Made by a program: the position numbers and the translations under genes
Part shown: positions 59,001-64,000 of the stretch, one piece after another
How the letters are laid out: each line of letters opens with the position of its first letter
Numbering within the stretch: the stretch's first letter is position 1
The notes under the pieces: generated by a model
Told to the model about the DNA's origin: nothing
What the model saw: the letters and a program-made list of their open reading frames with translations, nothing else
Databases searched by the model: none
Assembly (NCBI GenBank): GCA_033439795.1
Contig: JAUTDP010000009.1
Span: 2,046,001 to 2,110,000, forward strand
DNA: 64,000 bases
Direction of reading: 5' to 3'
DNA from: Sordaria brevicollis
Taxonomy: Eukaryota > Ascomycota > Sordariomycetes > Sordariales > Sordariaceae

Positions 59001-62000
59001 GCAGCCAACTGGAACCACCAACAAGACCAAGATATCCCGGTACCTGACCAGGTACGTGCGGGTCTGCGCCTCCCTTGCCGTGCGTGTCAGGTACATCCTT
59101 ATCAATTAAATTTGGTAGTGCTGACACTTCCAACCTTTCCATTTGATCAGATGCTGGCCTGTTCGGGTGTTAATCTCAAATTTCTCTCCTACCCTCCACT
59201 TTTGCCGTGCCCTGCGGAACGAGGTTACGTACAACGTTGTTGAAAAGAGTTATTATACCCCTTGGCAGTCTTTTGCCCTGTCTTTTGGATTGCCCGCCAA
59301 CTTTGGAATTTGATGATGAACTATATGATATACATCACATTTACGGCTATAACAACCAACATGGCATAGCACTTGTTGAAAGTGAGGTGCGAGAGGGATC
59401 ATCCCCAAAGCACTCTCGCAACGCCTCTACCGAAGACGTAGAATGGTTGGTTGCTCGGCGGTGCTCTTTGCATGACGAGGCTCATTAAGTCTGAACCACA
59501 AATATCCATGTGGTGTATAGTGATGTGAGAACTATATGCCGAGAAATGCATCCTCAATTTCTTGATGATGTTGAACGTACGGGGTACAGAAACCAGAAGC
59601 AATTACAAGGGTGTTCGGTGAGGAAACCTGATAAAGGTGATACCGGTCACCTGGGAAGTTGTTAACTTTCCTTTTGTTCATCTACCTTTCCCCATCTTGC
59701 TCGTCACACATCTAGTTCGTTTGCAAAATCTTAAAATAAACGTTATGATGGTCGTGCCAGGCTAAGCAAAGTCTCGATAGGCTGCGTGCCACTCACCCTC
59801 ATTCGTGTTAATCAGACTTCATCTTTTCTGTTTGCTCAATCTCACTTCGGCGAGCATCCTGAAAGGGAACGAACGACCCCTCTTGTTGTTGTTCGTCTCT
59901 TTCAGGTGTGCCAGCGGCGGATATGATGCGGGATCCGTGTGTGTGGGTGTGTGTTTGGTGTTGCATCAGACACTGTTCCGTTATCGACTTTGTTCGCTCG
60001 TCCTGAAGGAAAATCTGGCGGTGGCTCTCTAGAGAGCATCACCACCAACTTTCATGATGGAGGTTCAATGATAAACCACACACCCACCTCACAGGTGTGC
60101 CTTGCATTGCATGCATACGTACCTGTATAATGTAAGCCTACCAACGGAGTCAGTCACCCATCCATCCCGCCGCTGTTATCAGAAAATCTTTGGCGATATC
60201 AGGAAACCCTTCATCCGGCATCAAAAATGTGAAAGGTGAAAAGAGACCTGTCGAGGCCACCTCAACGCCCGAACGGCCGCTCCGCTGGCTGCTGACTCCA
60301 TCTATTCACACATCCACGCCACCATTCCCGTGTTGTATGTAGAGCATCCAAAAAAGCCGTCTCTTTCCATCCTCGGCTCAGTTATTATTTGTCAAAACGG
60401 ACGCAGCGAATTGTTATGGACGAACTCGATCTCAACGACGAGAGATCGAGTCCGGTCCCTGAAATCCTGCAGCAGCCCCCATACCTATCGCAGAAGGGCA
60501 CAGGCATCTTGCCCCGCGGGCCCTGACTTGGGTGCCATCGATGCGGGTGCCATGCAACCACTGGCGCTAAACACTCGCATTAGCTTCAATGAGCCTCCGC
60601 TGTGAGTTGACCACTGGTGAACTCGAAGCGCCCACACTCTTTTGACGAAAGAAGAGTTCAGAGTTCGCAAACGAACGCAAACTGTGTTGCATAACGCCAC
60701 AGAGGGGGCCTGGGGAAGCCATTCAGCCGAAGAGATGCATCCAGGGCAAAAAGGTGAAATGGAGACCTACGTACATACACTTACGGCGGCGTTCTGTTAA
60801 GAGTGAATGAGGGGAAGACACGATAGAGTGCTGGAAAAAGTGATAGGGCGCCCTTTCCCCTCTTCCCTCCCTTGAGGCGGTTCGTGGCGGTTGTCCAGAC
60901 TCTTTTCTCAGGCTTCCGGGGCTTCTTGGAGGCGTGAGGGGCGTCACTCCGTTGTAGAGTCCACGTTCTCCTCTTTCCATTTCAAGACATCATAACCGTT
61001 TTTGGCCTTCGTCGTCGACCGGCGTTGTCGTTCGTTTCGTTCTCAACGTGAATGAAGCTTTTTCGGAACTGTGATGGTTCAGTGACCTGAGTGGCCAGAC
61101 CACGCACTGCAAAGACTCTCGATGGAGATGGGTGCATCAAATCATCAAAATGGCGCTACTGCAGCTAAATGCTACCCCGTACTGTACCCTACAGCGACAC
61201 TACTGCAGGACAATGGAGATGGAGGGCAACCGCTGTTGATCGGTTCGGTTGGATTGATGGATCCGATCTCCGTCCGGGCGTCTTTCTGCTCGCGGGGGTT
61301 CTTCGTCTTTTTCACATCTGTCATCTTCCCGTCGTAAAGCAGACCGACCTGACAGGCTAGCCGGGGAAGCCCATCTCGCAATCGATTTCGTGGCCGCTGT
61401 CTTTTTCTTGGCTGGTCCTTTCATCGATCGACTCGAAAATAGCAGTATCTGGCAGCAGGAAGATAGACGGACGATACGAACTGTACCATCTTCACCTCGG
61501 CCCTTTCTCTCGGGCAAATTAGCATAACCTACATTTACACTACACCGCAGTTGAACAGGAACCCGAGGATTTCCAAAGCATGCCGACGGCTTGTTATGCA
61601 AGCACTATAATATCCGGCAGCAGTCCAGCCAATTATGTGGTTCGAAAGGACATTCGTCGATTCGAGGTGTCGACACAAAAGAGATCAGGAGGACCGCGAG
61701 ACCAAGATCGGTCTTGGCATTTGCAATCTCACTGCACTCCGGACAGAGACAGGACGGGATGCCTCTGGCCTCTTCCAACCGTTGTCTTGAAGACACTGAC
61801 GAGTAGTTAAACAGATCCTGAAGAAATCGAGGGACTTCTTTGGCTTTTCATTCATGTACATCTGTGAAGAAGGAATGCGTAAAATGCTTGAGAAGAAGAA
61901 AAAAGGAATGGTAAGGAAGAGCCCCCTCCATCCCAGACGGTCAGTCCCAGGACGGAGTGTCCCAAATTCCATGAACATGGTCTCGAAACACGACACGGCC

Positions 62001-64000
62001 CGACCGGCCTATCATCGTCAACCCGTGTTTTATCCTCCCCCACGGGAGGGACACAACATGCGGGGGGTTAAAGTCTGGAGGGATGGTTCTTCTCCATGTT
62101 TCGCAAAAATCCCTGAGTGATTGAGGCACTACGACGCTGGCTCAATCTCAAAGAGTCTGTTTGATGGACAGGCGTGGAGGCGAAAGCAACGACGGGATCT
62201 GTTTGTGAGAGAGTGGGAGGGAGGAGAGCGACTGGCTTCTGGGTTTTGAATCCGACAGGGGAACCGGCCAGTAAAAACTTTAGAACGGCTCCAACGATGA
62301 AAAAGGTGTGGTGGACGGTGGTGAGTAGTTTGTGAGGATGTTGATCATCGTGAGAGGTGTTCGACAGAAGTTCGGTTCGCTAATGAACCGGAGTCTCGAA
62401 AACTTCGTCTTGGATGGTCGTTGGCCAGATGGAGGGTAGGCGAGGGAAATGTCGATAGTGGTTCTGATCCTCGTCTGCATAGGTAGTTTCGAACCGACGG
62501 GAAATCCCAATATCGTCCCGCGATCAACATTTCCACAAGCAATGTTTCATATGACTCTTTCTCTCTCTGTTCCTCGAGGCCAGTGTATACTATCCTTCTT
62601 TCAACAACAGATCTTATTCATTCACGAGTTAGCTTGGTTTTAGGAGGTCCGCGAACACAAAACCAAACAAAGCCAATAGCCCTACGGTTGTCGCCATCAA
62701 AGTAATGCCCATCAAACACCACGTCCTTTCCCACAAAAGGAAACTCTACGCGATGTCCCGTAAATCACGATTCCCCGAATCTCGCATCTAGCGCATCTCG
62801 TCCCCGTCGTCTCGCTTGTGCTTCGGCAATGGCAGTGGTGGTGCTGCTGCTGCACAATTTAACCCTTGACCTATGCCGTCTGGTACCGTCTGAACTAAAC
62901 AGCATATCGCCTAATCGTACATGCATTTCCTTCTCCATACGAGAAAAGATGTGCAGCTGTCACTGTCCACAAACATTTACATAACTCAAAAGCTTCGTCG
63001 ATCGAAACTGTGTCGTGCCTCGTTTGTTCCTCTTGCTGTGATGGACAGGGAACTGCCCTGGAGAGCCTGAGTGGGGCGTCCATCCGGGCCTCATCTAATT
63101 CTGGAAAACGAAGAGTTCTGTTTGTTCCCATGGACTTTTTATACGCGGAAACTGGGGGAAGATGAGGCTGTGAGGCAAACTGTTCGACTTCGAATGGCGT
63201 TGATGAGGACAACGATTACATATTCGTAAAAGAGGATTGGAAGCAAATTGGCTGTGGCTGTGGCCTATAACAAAAGCACCATGTTAACTTATGTCGAACG
63301 GCCTTCAGAAAAGATTGCGTTGAAACCATTCCCAACTTTCCTGGACGGGAGGACTTTTGTCTTGATCCTTGCCAATCTTGCGCTCTTATTCTTGGTGATG
63401 CTGTTTTGAAACCATGAAACAAACATCTTCCATGGTTGACTTCCCCAGATTTCACTGTGCAAACTGTGCTTTTTACAAATTCAGCGCTTCTTTCCCTTCT
63501 TTGCTCCTTTTTGGGATGTCTCCCTTCAAATCCCCAATCCCGGACGGCCTACATACTCCAGATTACATTAGATCATCAAATCTTGGTGAACCTTCAAGGC
63601 TGGAGGGCTGAGAAGGGCTGACAATGACGACACCTCTTAAATCCCAATCTCCCCAATCACTCGGAACCGCACGATATTGGTTGGTTCACGAATTCATGAT
63701 TCATGTCCTCATGCCTGTCCTGTATCTTGTTGTTGTTGCCCCGTTGGGTTGACGAACGAGGCTTTGGCATGCCAAGTCGCCTATGTCCACATCTCATCTC
63801 CGCGCCCTGTCTCCCCTTCCCCAGCGTTTAACTGTTTCGGCGGACAGGGCTGAAATAGGCAAGATGAGAACATGGGGATTGAGAAGCGGAGAAAGCTTAT
63901 TACCGATGCTCCGATCGATCTTCAGTGATCAATGATTCAGTAGGCAGTACTGTTCGTACGGTATGATATGGAGGAGGCCTCATCCACTGCTTGGACACTG
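56051..64000. other. Eight-kilobase stretch without a recognisable gene
   Basis: The first 500 bases are probably promoter and leader of the minus-strand gene. Beyond that, all frames on both strands are shorter than about 230 codons, lack family motifs and overlap one another. The longest (56740-57423 +, 57842-58387 +, 58388-58831 -) have low-information composition. Base composition is close to that of other spacers here, with no AT-rich, mutated-repeat look. No tRNA, rRNA or transposon signal was seen. A gene made of short exons, or a long non-coding RNA, cannot be excluded. Confidence 0.4.

Overview
This window is nuclear DNA of a filamentous ascomycete, most likely a member of the Sordariales such as Neurospora or Sordaria. 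That placement rests on gene content, short introns (mostly 54-180 nt) with GTRAGT donors and CTAAC/CTGAC branch sites, C-rich third codon positions and long gene-free spacers. No database search was run. Exon structures were built by hand from splice signals, reading-frame phase and conserved protein motifs.

Layout. 1-6 kb: no confident gene, then the long leader of a kinesin. 6.1-9.2 kb (+): kinesin-7 (Kip2/KipA type). 13.8-15.7 kb (+): type II membrane fucosyltransferase-like protein. 17.6-19.4 kb (+): CYP51/Erg11, carrying an apparent one-base deletion in a C run. 20.5-23.7 kb (+): divergent ER Hsp70 with a membrane anchor and a C-terminal HEEL. 24.9-28.7 kb (+): NACHT-type NLR-like protein with a terminal PPPY motif. 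29.1-32.7 kb (-): SulP-STAS-cyclic-nucleotide-domain transporter (Vsb1-like). 34.6-35.4 kb (-): GINS subunit Psf1. 37.0-39.4 kb (+): mitochondrial Hsp78. 40.2-40.6 kb (-): U6 snRNA locus. 41.5-43.4 kb (+): bifunctional AICAR transformylase/IMP cyclohydrolase. 44.1-45.8 kb (+): Tat-SF1/Cus2. 46.3-48.0 kb (-): proteasome ubiquitin receptor Rpn13. 49.0-50.2 kb (+): Anp1/Mnn9-family mannosyltransferase. 51.1-51.8 kb (-): Pex4-like E2. 53.2-56.1 kb (-): a 946-residue disordered protein. 56.1-64 kb: nearly 8 kb without a recognisable gene.

The most notable locus is the U6 snRNA gene. It is split by a 63-nt intron with normal spliceosomal signals, and that intron holds a good match to the Pol III A box. 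A TATA element lies at about -27, a T7 terminator ends the gene, and a B-box match lies about 126 bp beyond the terminator. This is a complete Pol III promoter layout built around an intron that needs U6 itself for removal. Two splicing-related genes, U6 and the Cus2 homologue, lie within 4 kb of each other.

The other genes are mainly housekeeping: sterol synthesis, purine synthesis, DNA replication, proteostasis (Hsp70, Hsp78, Rpn13, Pex4) and glycosylation (Anp1 family, fucosyltransferase-like). The NLR-like gene is the one accessory, immunity-type element. No transposon, CRISPR array or convincing tRNA was found.
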